Notes: generated by a model from the sequence alone, not told the origin. 64,000 nt of DNA from Halobacillus halophilus DSM 2266 (GCF_000284515.1 NC_017668.1:806001-870000), one strand, 5' to 3'; shown: positions 23,042-32,437, counted from the stretch's first letter. Made by a program: numbers and translations.

Positions 23042-25057
23042 TTAAGAATTTGATAAGAAGGCAAGGCCCTCGGGGGTGATTTGGGTTCCGGAGCGCCCGC
23101 GTTTAATCGTTACATATCCACGAGCTTTCAAGTTATCAAGCACTCTTCTGATCTGCTGTTCTGACAATGAAAGGGTACTGTGATCAAGATTTTCATAGAT
23201 TTTTTTCCGGCTGGCATTGGTGAAAGAATCATTCAAGTCCTTCACTACATTTAAAACTGTATGATTTAACCTTTCATCCATAACACTTTCTGAGACAGAG
23301 TGAGACTGTACCTTCGGTTTCTGAAAGAACTCCTCACCTGGCAAGTCTGCCATGGTGATAACGGGATGTTCAGATACAGTAATTAGGTAGGAGATCGTAT
23401 TCTTTAATTCTCGAATGTTTCCGTACCAGTCATAACGGATCAATTCATTCATTAAAGCAGGATCAAACTGTTGATCTCGTATTTGGTTCTCCTGTAAGAA
23501 TTGTCTTACCAGCGCAGGTATATCTGCTTTACGTTCCCTTAAAGGAGGGACCGTTAAAAAAAGCACTTTCAGCCGGTGATATAAATCCTCTCTGAATTCT
23601 CCCTTGTCGATTAAGTCCAATAAATGTTTATTCGTTGCAGCAATAATTCTTACATTAATGGGGATCGTTTTGGTCCCGCCAATTTTCCTGATTTCCATCT
23701 CCTGGATAACCCTCAGCAGTCTTGCCTGCAGTTTTAAGCTAATGTCTCCAATCTCATCCAGAAAGATGGTGCCTCCATCCGCCTGTTCGAATAATCCTTT
23801 CTTTCCTCCTTTCTTCGCTCCAGTGAAGGAGCCTTCTTCATATCCAAATAATTCACTTTCAAGTAGATCTTCCGGCAGAGCACTGAAATTTACGGCAAGA
23901 AAAGGTTCATAGACGCGCGCTGAATGGTGGTGAAGAGCGTGAGCAAATAATTCTTTGCCCGTGCCGCTTTCTCCTTGAATCAATACGGGCAGTTCGGTAC
24001 TGGCTAATTGCCTGGCTATTTTTTTGGTTTGCTGGATAGAAGGGCTGGTTCCCAGAATATGATCGAAGGAATGTTTAGCAATATATCCTGTCTTCAGGAG
24101 TTGTTTACGGGCAGCTTTCTCCATATTGATGGTTTCATCCGTATTTTTAAAAATGAAGATGACATTGTCACTTTCCTCCCATTGCACGCGGTAGATCATC
24201 AGGTTATACCCATTGATCGTAAAATACTTGCCCTCCTCCTGGGGATTCGTTAGAAATTGAAGCAGTTTTGTATCTTTGAATAACTGGGGCAGTGTTCTAC
24301 CGATGGCATGAGTACTTGATAATCCGCTGTATTCTTGAATAAAAGGGTTAAAGACCGTTACTTTCCCGTGGCGGTCAATAGCCATTACTCCGTCATTCAC
24401 TCCATCTACCACCTGTTGAAGGTGATGGTTCAACAACTCGGTCTGTCGATTCATATCAGCGAGCTTTTTGCTGAGTTCAATTATTTTACCTGTATACCGG
24501 CTGGAAATTGTACCGCCCAGCTGCTGCTTCAGTTCAAAATGGTCCAGCACCTCGATTAAGGTAGTGATATCAATTAATCGAACCCCTATATCCATGATCG
24601 TCTTAACGGAGGAAGGTGCGAAAGTAATTTCTCCCGGAGTAACAGCCGTTTCAATGTTTCTTTCTATTTTTTTACCAGGGTAGTACGGAGAGTAGGACAG
24701 GTGATTCATCCCTATTTTTTTCAGGGTATCAATTGTTTCTTCTGCCATTTGCCGTGTATCGTTCACACAAAGAACAGAAGTTCCTTTTTCAAGTTCAAAC
24801 AAACGGTCAATATGCTGGTAATTCATCGTCCTGCGTGCCGTCATACATGTAGATGAAGGTGAGACATTAGGAGAGGCTTCTTCTTCAACCAAGTAGGAGG
24901 AAAAAATGATAAGGTGGTCATTCAATTGCTCCGGTACATACTCATCGACGGCATAGCTTGTAATTCGAATAAATTCCCCTAATATATCCTCAAGTTGTTC
25001 ATGCAAAGCCAATTTAGTTTCTGGTGTTCCTGTTATCAGAGTTAGATGATTATTCAT
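23042..25057 (-). CDS. Sigma-54-dependent transcriptional activator (PAS, AAA+, winged helix)
   Basis: The 671-residue protein has an N-terminal sensory region (1-200), a PAS-like domain (about 205-315: 'VVDGVNDGVMAIDRHGKVTVFNP'), and a sigma-54 AAA+ domain with Walker A GESGTGKE (362-369), the sigma-54 contact loop GSFTGA (409-414) and Walker B IFLDEIGD (431-438). The C-terminus (about 600-671) looks like a winged helix rather than the usual Fis helix. It is transcribed away from the YfcC-iadA genes, which have a sigma-54 promoter, so it very likely activates them, perhaps on sensing an isoaspartyl peptide or aspartate. Its ATG lacks a strong AGGAGG. Confidence 0.9.
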   Translation of the reverse strand: MNNHLTLITGTPETKLALHEQLEDILGEFIRITSYAVDEYVPEQLNDHLIIFSSYLVEEEASPNVSPSSTCMTARRTMNYQHIDRLFELEKGTSVLCVNDTRQMAEETIDTLKKIGMNHLSYSPYYPGKKIERNIETAVTPGEITFAPSSVKTIMDIGVRLIDITTLIEVLDHFELKQQLGGTISSRYTGKIIELSKKLADMNRQTELLNHHLQQVVDGVNDGVMAIDRHGKVTVFNPFIQEYSGLSSTHAIGRTLPQLFKDTKLLQFLTNPQEEGKYFTINGYNLMIYRVQWEESDNVIFIFKNTDETINMEKAARKQLLKTGYIAKHSFDHILGTSPSIQQTKKIARQLASTELPVLIQGESGTGKELFAHALHHHSARVYEPFLAVNFSALPEDLLESELFGYEEGSFTGAKKGGKKGLFEQADGGTIFLDEIGDISLKLQARLLRVIQEMEIRKIGGTKTIPINVRIIAATNKHLLDLIDKGEFREDLYHRLKVLFLTVPPLRERKADIPALVRQFLQENQIRDQQFDPALMNELIRYDWYGNIRELKNTISYLITVSEHPVITMADLPGEEFFQKPKVQSHSVSESVMDERLNHTVLNVVKDLNDSFTNASRKKIYENLDHSTLSLSEQQIRRVLDNLKARGYVTIKRGRSGTQITPEGLAFLSNS

Positions 25058-25072
25058 GTAAACCTTCCTTTT

Positions 25073-25111
25073 GGTTTGTATTGTTAATTATTATAACACC
25101 CAATTACAACC
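25073..25111. promoter_or_regulatory. Possible activator-binding inverted repeat
   Basis: GGTTTGTATTG (25073-25083) and CAATTACAACC (25101-25111) form an imperfect inverted repeat 50-90 bp before the sigma-54 promoter, where an upstream activating site is expected. Confidence 0.4.
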
Positions 25112-25160
25112 AAATAATCATTATTTAAAGATAAAATACTTAAATATTCAGAATTCAGAG

Positions 25161-25177
25161 TTGGCATGGTTTTTGCA
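25161..25177 (+). promoter_or_regulatory. Sigma-54 (-24/-12) promoter of the YfcC-iadA operon
   Basis: TTGGCATGGTTTTTGCA fits the consensus TTGGCAC-N5-TTGCA at every key base, with GG (25163-25164) and GC (25175-25176) ten bases apart. It is 41 bp before the transporter start and next to the sigma-54 activator gene. Confidence 0.9.
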
Positions 25178-25217
25178 TGTAAGTAGGAGAGAGGAAAAAA
25201 TAAAGGAGGAACATGTA

Positions 25218-26708
25218 ATGGATAAAAAGAAAAAAGGATTCGAAATGCCGCATACGTATGTGATTATCTTCTTTGTCGTATTATTGGCTGCGGTCCTTAC
25301 GTATCTCATACCTGCGGGGATGTTCGAAACGAAGGAAGTTACGTATGAACATTCGGGTGCTGAAGAAACGCAGACGGTATTAATCCCTGGAAGCTTTAAT
25401 GTGGAAGAAGGAGCAAGTGAAGGTACTAGTTTATTTGAACCCGGGGGAGGTGCTGGTTTATTAAACTATGTATTTGAAGGGCTGGTTTCTGGTGATAAGT
25501 GGGGCTCTGCGGTGGGAGTCGTTGCTTTTATACTAATTATCGGCGGTGCCTTTGGAATTATTATGAGAACACGTGCGGTTGAAGAAGGAATTCTATCCGT
25601 TATTGACCGGACGAAAGGAAAAGAAGTACTGATTGTTCCAGTGATGTTCTTTTTATTCTCCTTAGGTGGAGCTGTTTTCGGAATGGGAGAGGAAGCTATC
25701 GCTTTTGCCATGATTCTTGTGCCTCTGGTCGTCGCCTTAGGGTATGATGCGATCACCGGCATCATGATTACGTATGTAGCTACGCAGATTGGCTTTGGGA
25801 CGTCCTGGATGAACCCTTTTGGAGTAGCTATTGCTCAAGGTGTTTCAGATGTACCTGTATTATCCGGTACTCCGTTTCGATTTGTAATGTGGCTGGTGTT
25901 TACAGCAGTCGGGACATTTTATACATGGAAATATGCAAGCAAAATTCGCAAAGATCCGACTCAATCATTATCCTACGATTCTGATCAATATTTCCGCGAT
26001 GATTTTGATCACCAGGACATGACCGTTAAATTCAGAACAGGACACATGCTGGTACTGCTGACTGTTGCAGCGGGTATCGGATGGATTATTTGGGGAGTTA
26101 TCCAGCACGCGTACTATATTCCTGAGATTGCCAGTCAGTTCTTTACGATTGGTCTTGTAGCTGGAATCATCGGGGTAATTTTTAAGTTGAATAATATGAA
26201 AGTCAATGATATTGCGGAAGGATTTGCCCAAGGAGCGAAAGACTTGCTTCCGGCTGCCCTGGTCGTTGGAATGGCCAAAGGAATTATCATCATTTTGGGC
26301 GGAGATGATCCAACCACAGCTTCTGTACTTAATACAGTTCTCCACTCAGCGGGACAGTTGTTTGAAGGGGTGCCGGAAGTTATTTCTGCTTGGCTTATGT
26401 TCCTTTTCCAATCCATTTTCAATTTCTTTGTGGTATCTGGTTCAGGGCAGGCTGCTCTAACTATGCCTCTAATGGCACCACTTGCCGACATTGCCGGTGT
26501 GAGCCGCCAAGTCGCGGTGCTTGCTTTCCAACTGGGAGACGGGTTAACGAACATCATTGTGCCAACATCTGCTGCTTTGATGGGGACACTTGGAGCTGCT
26601 CGACTGGATTGGGGAAAATGGTTCACGTTTATTATTAAGTTCCAATTAATCATGTTTGGTTTGGCAAGTGCGTTCATTATCACGGCTGTACTAATTAACT
26701 TCACTTAA
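25218..26708 (+). CDS. YfcC family transporter (DcuC-like, amino-acid or peptide related)
   Basis: The ATG at 25218 lies 8 nt after AAAGGAGGA and downstream of the sigma-54 promoter; a longer frame upstream would include the promoter. The 496-residue protein has about 12 membrane helices with the YfcC/ArcD-like features 'MPHTYVIIFFVVLLAAVLTY', 'IPAGMF' (typical of this family), 'GMGEEAIAF' and 'SGSGQAALTMPLMAPLAD'. Members exchange basic amino acids or carry dicarboxylates. In operon with iadA it probably imports isoaspartyl dipeptides or exports the products, an inference from context. Confidence 0.85.
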   Translation: MDKKKKGFEMPHTYVIIFFVVLLAAVLTYLIPAGMFETKEVTYEHSGAEETQTVLIPGSFNVEEGASEGTSLFEPGGGAGLLNYVFEGLVSGDKWGSAVGVVAFILIIGGAFGIIMRTRAVEEGILSVIDRTKGKEVLIVPVMFFLFSLGGAVFGMGEEAIAFAMILVPLVVALGYDAITGIMITYVATQIGFGTSWMNPFGVAIAQGVSDVPVLSGTPFRFVMWLVFTAVGTFYTWKYASKIRKDPTQSLSYDSDQYFRDDFDHQDMTVKFRTGHMLVLLTVAAGIGWIIWGVIQHAYYIPEIASQFFTIGLVAGIIGVIFKLNNMKVNDIAEGFAQGAKDLLPAALVVGMAKGIIIILGGDDPTTASVLNTVLHSAGQLFEGVPEVISAWLMFLFQSIFNFFVVSGSGQAALTMPLMAPLADIAGVSRQVAVLAFQLGDGLTNIIVPTSAALMGTLGAARLDWGKWFTFIIKFQLIMFGLASAFIITAVLINFT

Positions 26709-26737
26709 AGACAAAGACAAAACAGAAGGAGGTAGTT

Positions 26738-27913
26738 ATGATGATTACACTAATTAAAAATGCAGTCCTATATACTCCTGAGTTTTCAGGTGAAAAAGAT
26801 GTCCTGATCGCTGATCAGCGAATTGCAGAGGTAAGTGACTTTATTGACATATCAAGCAAAACTGATTCCGTCCGAGTGATCGAGGCTGAAGGTAAAATGT
26901 TAACTCCCGGCTTTATAGATGGTCACGTGCACATTACGGGAGGGGGCGGAGAAGGAAGTTTCCGCTCCCGCACTCCTGAATTAAAACTGACCGATGCTAC
27001 GAAGAATGGAGTTACGACAGTGGTCGGTGTGATCGGCACAGATGGAACCACCCGGACAATGACTAACTTAGTAGCAAAAGCGCGGGCTCTCCAGGAGGAA
27101 GGACTCTCTTGTTACGTTCATACCGGGTCCTATCAGGTTCCTGTGAAAACATTGACGGGTAAAATAGAGGATGATCTGATTCTGATCGATCTTATTATTG
27201 GCGCGGGTGAAATAGCCATCGCCGATCATCGGTCTTCCCAGCCGACGGTAGAGGAAATGGCTAAAATAGCTTCCCAGGCAAGAATTGGTGGAATGCTCGC
27301 GGGAAAAAGAGGGGTAGTCAACGTTCACGTTGGAGACAGTAAAGATGGCTTGTCTTTAATAGAAGAGGTCGTTTCCACTACGGATATACCGATCAGTCAA
27401 TTTTATCCTACCCATATTAATCGGACACCGAAGTTATTTGAAGAGGGTATTAACTATGCCCTTAAAGGCGGGGTTGTAGACTTTACTACCAGCACGATTC
27501 CTAAATTTATAGAAGATGGTGAAGTAAAAAGCAGTGAGGCACTGAAGAGGATGCTCGACCGTGGTGTTCCTGTAGAGCAGATTACATTTACATCCGATGC
27601 GCAGGGAAGTCTGCCGGATTTTGATCAGAAAGGTAATCTCACTGGCATGAAAGTGGGCAGAATCCAATCCCTTTATGAAGCCTTTAAAGAAGCGGTGAAG
27701 CAGCACGGGGTCCCATTAGAGGATGCTCTAAAAGTAATTACCTCAAATCCTTCACGTATTCTTGGACTTCATAATAAAGGAATGGTTGAAGCCGGAAAAG
27801 ATGCTGATCTTGTCTTAATGGATCCTAAGAATCTTGAAGTTCATACAGTATTCGCTAAAGGGCAGGAAATGGTAGCGGACGGAGAAGTTATGGTGTACGG
27901 TACGTTTGAATAA
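26738..27913 (+). CDS. iadA: Isoaspartyl dipeptidase
   Basis: The 391-residue metallo-amidohydrolase starts at ATG-ATG after AAGGAGG. It has the metal-binding HVHITGGGGEG (about 63-73, HxH), a probable carbamylated Lys region 'GAGEIAIADHRSS', 'VNVHVGDSKDG' and 'HINRT' His ligands, and the catalytic Asp in 'FTSDAQGS'. These are IadA features. It cleaves beta-Asp-Xaa dipeptides left from damaged proteins. It is the second gene of the sigma-54 operon, 29 bp after the transporter. Confidence 0.92.
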   Translation: MMITLIKNAVLYTPEFSGEKDVLIADQRIAEVSDFIDISSKTDSVRVIEAEGKMLTPGFIDGHVHITGGGGEGSFRSRTPELKLTDATKNGVTTVVGVIGTDGTTRTMTNLVAKARALQEEGLSCYVHTGSYQVPVKTLTGKIEDDLILIDLIIGAGEIAIADHRSSQPTVEEMAKIASQARIGGMLAGKRGVVNVHVGDSKDGLSLIEEVVSTTDIPISQFYPTHINRTPKLFEEGINYALKGGVVDFTTSTIPKFIEDGEVKSSEALKRMLDRGVPVEQITFTSDAQGSLPDFDQKGNLTGMKVGRIQSLYEAFKEAVKQHGVPLEDALKVITSNPSRILGLHNKGMVEAGKDADLVLMDPKNLEVHTVFAKGQEMVADGEVMVYGTFE

Positions 27914-28026
27914 GTTAAGCAGGGAAAACCTGAACCTTAAAGACTGTCATCAAAAAAAGTGATTCATGTTCTTTTCATATGGTATTCTTAAATTACTAGA
28001 TACTAGATGAAAGGATTGCCAATCAA

Positions 28027-28602
28027 TTGAAAATCCTATCGAAGCTAATAAGTTTTACTGTTTTCATAGCGACTCTTGGGCTGGTCGTCTATATCCTGAT
28101 TCCAGAGATTGAAAAGCAATGCCCGGGCTCTCCTTTTGCGAAAAAAGATGTGCCTGTGCCTGAGGAACTTCATCCCAGAGTAGTAGAGTATAAAGAGGAG
28201 CTGGTAGCTCGAGCTGCAGAACAGGGGATAGAAATGGTAATCACGGATGGACACCGCTCAGTTGAAAGTCAAAATGAGCTTTATGCACGGGGACGCTCCG
28301 AAGAAGGCAAAGTCGTGACACATGCCAAGGGAGGCGAATCCTATCACAACTATGGACTTGCCATTGATTTTGCCCTGCAAACGGACAATGGTGTGGTTTG
28401 GAATATGGAAAGAGACGGCAACGGAAATGGAAAGTCAGACTGGATGGAAGTCGTGGCGATTGCGAAAGATCTTGGTTTTGAATGGGGAGGGGACTGGTCG
28501 AACTTTAAAGATTACCCTCACCTACAAATGGACTTTGGTTTAACGATCCGAGATTTAAAATACGGGAAACGCCCGAACGTTGCTGAGTATGCCGATAACT
28601 AA
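28027..28602 (+). CDS. CwlK-type peptidoglycan endopeptidase (M15 family, membrane-anchored)
   Basis: The start is TTG with AAAGGA about 9 nt upstream. The 191-residue protein has an N-terminal membrane anchor (about 5-25), then an M15 peptidase domain: 'DGHRSVESQNELYARGR' (about 76-92), zinc ligands in SYHNYGLAIDFAL (near 108-120) and HLQMDFG (near 173-179). An 'ERDGNGNGKSDW' loop looks like a calcium loop and is usual for this branch. Homologues (CwlK, YcdD) cut the L-Ala-D-Glu bond of peptidoglycan stems. It has no clear partner; repeat D follows 25 bp after its stop. Confidence 0.87.
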   Translation: MKILSKLISFTVFIATLGLVVYILIPEIEKQCPGSPFAKKDVPVPEELHPRVVEYKEELVARAAEQGIEMVITDGHRSVESQNELYARGRSEEGKVVTHAKGGESYHNYGLAIDFALQTDNGVVWNMERDGNGNGKSDWMEVVAIAKDLGFEWGGDWSNFKDYPHLQMDFGLTIRDLKYGKRPNVAEYADN

Positions 28603-28626
28603 AAATAACACTATTCATTTTCACAG

Positions 28627-29169
28627 ATAAGCTCCCGATACTTGAAGACTCAGTTTCGAGATAACTTGGGTCCGTCGCCAAAAAAGGATGAGGGCGGCTA
28701 CGGAAACAACTCGCTTTCCTACGGGGGAACGGTGAGCTTCCTCGCTCGTTTCACTCCCTGCGGGATCTCACCTAGTCCCTTCTCCCGTGGGAGTCTCGTC
28801 GTTTCCTTCGCCGCCCGAACGATAGCTGATGAGCGGACCCTGCTATAAAAGAAAGGAGCCATGCTGCATCTGCCTCAAATGCTTCTATAACAGGGTTCCT
28901 ACACATAAACACACGCAAAAACAAGTGTGGATCTCGTTCATTGGAAGGCGATTATGGAAAGATTTTCGAGCTCTCCATGATCGCAAAGGTCCGGAGGGGG
29001 ACGGTGAGACTCCTGTGGGATAAACATGATCGGTGAGACTCCGGAAGTCGAAGACTGAGGAGGCTCAGCACATGCCCACGGAAAGCGAATCGTCCCCCGC
29101 AGGACCTTTCCTCTCATAAAATATCTCGAATTCGAGTCTTACACAATCCGGTCCTATTGCTTAATAAGC
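28627..29169. repeat. Copy D of the dispersed repeat (543 bp)
   Basis: The left end is type 2 (ATAAGCTCCCGATACTTGAA ... TTTCGAGATA) and the right end type 1 inverted (GAGTCTTACACAATCCGGTC, CTATTGCTTAATAAGC). The left arm pairs GGGCGGCTACGGAAAC with GTTTCCTTCGCCGCCC (about 28693 and 28801). The right arm pairs GGTCCGGAGGGGGAC with GTCCCCCGCAGGACC (about 28990 and 29090). The whole lies between convergent genes. Both outer ends read ATAAGC in the same direction. Confidence 0.88.
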
Positions 29170-29186
29170 TTTATATAAAAATCAAC

Positions 29187-29239
29187 AATAAACAAAAAGC
29201 AGTGTCTCCTATGAAGGGGAACACTGCTTTTTGTTTATT
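29187..29239. terminator. Bidirectional terminator at the panE end
   Basis: A perfect 19-bp inverted repeat (AATAAACAAAAAGCAGTGT and its complement at 29221-29239) overlaps the panE stop codon; T runs are present on the minus strand after the GC part. Confidence 0.85.
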
Positions 29240-30155
29240 GCTGATACGTTTCGTATGGTTTAATCATGGCGTGAATGGTTTCCGTATAAGGCATGGACAA
29301 ACCGACTTCACTTCCAAGCCGTAAAGCTCCACCATGGAGATGTTCTACCTCAAGCGGCAGACCTTTTCTCCGGTCCTGATGCATGGAAGAAGTCATGTCA
29401 TGATCAAGTTTACGTAAATTTTCAAACGCTTTCGCCGCCTGCTCATCTGTTAAACTCACCTGGTGAGCATTAGCAAGTTCCTTCATTTCAAATAGAACAT
29501 GTTCCGCAATACGTAAAGTCTGAGGATAGGATCGAATTTCCCCAATTGGTTGATTTACAGCCGTCGTAATGCCTGAAAAAGCAGAAATGAACATATACTT
29601 TTTCCACATATCCTCTAGAATGTTGGGGCTTATACTTCCGTTAAGGTTAGCCTGATTACAAGCAAAAGCAAGTTCTTCACATATGGATTGCTGGGAAGGG
29701 TGTAATGGTCCGAACACAAGATCGTGAAATTCGCTGGAATGTATGACATGTCCTTTTTCATCAAGCGTTGCAATAATATAGGAAAGTCCGCCGATCACGG
29801 CTTCTTCACCCAGTTCTTTCTGAAGAATACTAATATGCTCCATACCATTTAGTACTGGGAAAACCTTGGCTCCCTTTTGAACCAACTGCTTCAGCCAATC
29901 CAGGGTACCATGAAGATGATAGCCTTTGACAGCAAGGAAGACTAAGTCAGCATCTTCAATTTCCTCGGGATCTCTGGCAATGGCTGGTTCGGGAACGGTA
30001 TAGTCTCCCATTTTGCTATGTAACTGTAATCCGTGTGCCTCCAGTTGTTCGGCTCTTCCTTCTCTTACAAGATTGACGACTTCATGTCCAGCTTCTTGCC
30101 AGCGTGCACCAAAGTATGCACCTAAAGCGCCTGCTCCTAATACAACGATTTTCAT
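29235..30155 (-). CDS. 2-dehydropantoate 2-reductase (ketopantoate reductase family)
   Basis: The ATG at 30155 follows GGAGGTGGAGG; an upstream TTG inside that site is ignored. The 306-residue protein has the ApbA/PanE signatures: VVLGAGALGAYFGARW (4-19), 'LVFLAVKGYHL', 'VFPVLNGMEH' (the conserved NG) and 'KYMFISAFSGITTAVNQPIGEI' in the C-terminal helical domain. It reduces ketopantoate to pantoate with NADPH in pantothenate synthesis. Bacillus has more than one paralogue, and no other pan gene is here, so the exact role is open. Confidence 0.87.
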   Translation of the reverse strand: MKIVVLGAGALGAYFGARWQEAGHEVVNLVREGRAEQLEAHGLQLHSKMGDYTVPEPAIARDPEEIEDADLVFLAVKGYHLHGTLDWLKQLVQKGAKVFPVLNGMEHISILQKELGEEAVIGGLSYIIATLDEKGHVIHSSEFHDLVFGPLHPSQQSICEELAFACNQANLNGSISPNILEDMWKKYMFISAFSGITTAVNQPIGEIRSYPQTLRIAEHVLFEMKELANAHQVSLTDEQAAKAFENLRKLDHDMTSSMHQDRRKGLPLEVEHLHGGALRLGSEVGLSMPYTETIHAMIKPYETYQQ

Positions 30156-30235
30156 TTCCTCCACCTCCAATAAATTGTAATTCTATGATAGCACGTCTGC
30201 TTGATGACTACACTTAAAATGGAAAGCTATGTAAT

Positions 30236-30267
30236 TAAAAACACCCTCAAAGTTATTGAGGGTGTTT
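30236..30267 (-). terminator. Terminator overlapping the stop codon of the 30253-30612 gene
   Basis: A perfect 12-bp stem (AAACACCCTCAA/TTGAGGGTGTTT) with a TTTTT tail on the minus strand; the last codons of the gene are part of the stem. Confidence 0.85.
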
Positions 30268-30612
30268 GGTAGTGAAAGAAGAAGTGACCACACGAGTCAT
30301 TTCTACAAGATCTTTAAGATATTCATCCAGGTAATGAATCATATCATTCGATTTTACACTTTTCATCACTTCGTAATAATGATCCTCGCTGTTGAATACA
30401 GATTGTGCCATAAGCAACTCTTCATCCTCATCGACCTCCATTAAATTGAGCACTCCCATAGAACCTTGTCTGCCGGTAAGCATATTGGAAAAGTAGACAT
30501 GATGGGAAATGGTGCCGTGAGATTCCAGGATGTCGCCGCTTTTTCTAGTCATCTTCACGAATTGTTCCACGTTCTTTTTTTTGACTCTAAAGAAACAAAG
30601 TACTGTATACAT
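30253..30612 (-). CDS. Hypothetical protein, probable dimeric alpha-beta barrel fold (119 aa)
   Basis: The ATG follows AGAGGAGGA. The 119-residue soluble protein starts with 'MYTVLCFFRVKKKNVEQFVKM', a strand-helix pattern, and ends with 'FNSEDHYYEVMKSVKSNDMIHYLDEYLKDL', reminiscent of DUF1428/antibiotic-monooxygenase-like ferredoxin folds. No catalytic residue can be named. It stands between panE and a small membrane protein on the same strand, with its own terminator. Confidence 0.6.
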   Translation of the reverse strand: MYTVLCFFRVKKKNVEQFVKMTRKSGDILESHGTISHHVYFSNMLTGRQGSMGVLNLMEVDEDEELLMAQSVFNSEDHYYEVMKSVKSNDMIHYLDEYLKDLVEMTRVVTSSFTTKHPQ

Positions 30613-30678
30613 AGACGCATCCTCCTCTATTATAGAAAGATTGGTAAATACATTTTCTGGTGTGATGAGATGGTGTTA

Positions 30679-30996
30679 TTATTTAGCCAGCTTTGCTCTT
30701 TTATCCGTGCCAGAAGAAATTCCAGCATCTATTAAGAGTACGATAGCTGTCGTCGTATGCATAATCCAGCCAATGAATGGGATAACTCCTATGGCACTTG
30801 TGACAAGGCCCAGGATACTTCCTACGAAAAAGCGATTTTCTCTAATGGATACTATTAAGGTGATTAAGTGAAAAATAAACATGAATAGAAGGGGAGCCCA
30901 GCCATTCCCTAACACAAAAGCACCACCGGCAATCGGGATGGCCAAAAATGCTTCGCAGGCTCCGGTTATCCATTTTAATAGTGTTGATGGTTTCAT
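30679..30996 (-). CDS. Small membrane protein (105 aa)
   Basis: It starts behind AAGGAG. Three or four hydrophobic helices (about 10-32, 35-52, 57-77 and 78-92) and basic ends suggest an integral membrane protein with short loops. 'IPFIGWIMHTTTAIVLLIDA' is the most distinctive part. I do not recognise a family with certainty; similar small proteins are common in Bacillaceae. Confidence 0.65.
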   Translation of the reverse strand: MKPSTLLKWITGACEAFLAIPIAGGAFVLGNGWAPLLFMFIFHLITLIVSIRENRFFVGSILGLVTSAIGVIPFIGWIMHTTTAIVLLIDAGISSGTDKRAKLAK

Positions 30997-31142
30997 AATG
31001 AGATCCTGCTCCTTATCAAAAAATCTGTCCTAATCGGGTTCGTGCAGCAGCATCTTAAGCTGAAGTCCTAGTTTTATTCTATCAAATTAGACGCGTTTGT
31101 CCATAAAAGTAATTATGGAAGGGCATAATGAATTCACATATA

Positions 31143-31172
31143 AAGAAACCTTGCGAGTGTGACGTCGCAAGG
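31143..31172 (-). terminator. Probable terminator of mreBH
   Basis: On the minus strand CCTTGCG pairs with CGCAAGG and is followed by TTTCTTT. It is 93 bp after the mreBH stop; the rest of the 30997-31264 gap shows nothing else. Confidence 0.65.
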
Positions 31173-31264
31173 CACATCTTTATTCCATATATCTGGAGGC
31201 AGCTGAATTGAGATCAAAGGGAAATAGGTTCTTGGACGCGCGCTTCTTCTAAATTCAAAATCTA

Positions 31265-32275
31265 TTAGTTAGTAGACGCTTTTTGCAATTTTTGAATCAT
31301 CTTCAGAGATTTCCCTGTCCCAATAGCAACGGATTCAAGAGGACTTGGAGCCATATGAACAGGTACAGAGATTTCATTTGATAACCATTCTTGCATGCCG
31401 TTCAATAACGCTCCTCCTCCAGTCAGGATAACGCCATGATCAACAATATCACCGCTTAGTTCTGGCGGGCAGTCTTCAAGTGTAGCTCGAATGGTTTCCA
31501 GTAACTGTTCCAATGACTCTTTAATGGCTGATTGAACTTCAGTCGATGATAACTCGATCGTTTTTGGAAGACCGGTAACCATGTCGCGTCCACGAACATC
31601 CATGGTAACTTCAGGATGATCGATTAATGCATAGCCAATTTCCATTTTAATTTCCTCTGCTGTCCGTTCACCAATCAGTACATTGTAAGCTTTTCTTACG
31701 TAATGAATAATTTCTTCGTCCATCACATCTCCGCCGGTTCGTATCGATCTACAGGACACAACGCCGCCGAACGAAATGATGGCTACTTCACTTGTTCCTC
31801 CGCCAATATCTACAATGACGTTGGCGATCGGCTCATCAACAGGCAGATCGGCCCCAATAGCAGCAGCTATAGGTTCCTCAATTAGATGAACATTTCTTGC
31901 TCCATAACTCTTAACGGCATTATGGATAGCCCGTCGTTCAACAGAAGTTGAGCCAGAGGGGGTACAGATGACCACTGTGGGTTTGCGCATGGACATTCCT
32001 GATTTTTTTGATACTTTTTTCAACAGCTCTTTTAACATTTGAGCTGTTAAATCATAATCAGCGATGACGCCGTCACGCAGAGGACGCACAGGGATGATAT
32101 GTTTAGGGGTTTTACCTACCATTTCTTTCGCTTCTTTACCAACGGCTACGACAGTCTGAGTTTCTGTGTTATAAGCTACCACAGATGGCTCGTTTAAAAG
32201 CATACCTTTAGATTTAGAATAGATAAGTATATTGGCTGTACCAAGATCAATTCCAATTTCAGCATTTGAAAACAT
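31265..32275 (-). CDS. mreBH: Rod-shape cytoskeletal protein MreBH
   Basis: The 336-residue actin-like ATPase has the MreB phosphate loops [15 protein letters not shown] (7-21) and [19 protein letters not shown] (about 157-175), and '[17 protein letters not shown]' near 283. Length and the '[22 protein letters not shown]' start fit MreBH rather than MreB (which is linked to mreCD) or Mbl. MreBH directs wall autolysins along the cylinder in B. subtilis. It stands alone, as mreBH does there. GGAGGT lies 9 nt upstream of the ATG. Confidence 0.88.
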   Translation of the reverse strand: MFSNAEIGIDLGTANILIYSKSKGMLLNEPSVVAYNTETQTVVAVGKEAKEMVGKTPKHIIPVRPLRDGVIADYDLTAQMLKELLKKVSKKSGMSMRKPTVVICTPSGSTSVERRAIHNAVKSYGARNVHLIEEPIAAAIGADLPVDEPIANVIVDIGGGTSEVAIISFGGVVSCRSIRTGGDVMDEEIIHYVRKAYNVLIGERTAEEIKMEIGYALIDHPEVTMDVRGRDMVTGLPKTIELSSTEVQSAIKESLEQLLETIRATLEDCPPELSGDIVDHGVILTGGGALLNGMQEWLSNEISVPVHMAPSPLESVAIGTGKSLKMIQKLQKASTN

Positions 32276-32437
32276 TATGGCGTACCTCCAAAGATGGCAT
32301 TTTCTAGTTTATTTTATAAACTAATAGTAACGTTTTTTACACAGAAGGTCGATACAAAAATCAATCTTTCTGACAATGTAGTTTTATAGGCCTACTTCCA
32401 TGTATAATATAGGCAACGAAAAAGAAGGAGTTTTATA

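Noticed and set aside
25071-25217. N-terminal extension of the YfcC transporter
   Set aside because: It would overlie the sigma-54 promoter and its transcription start.
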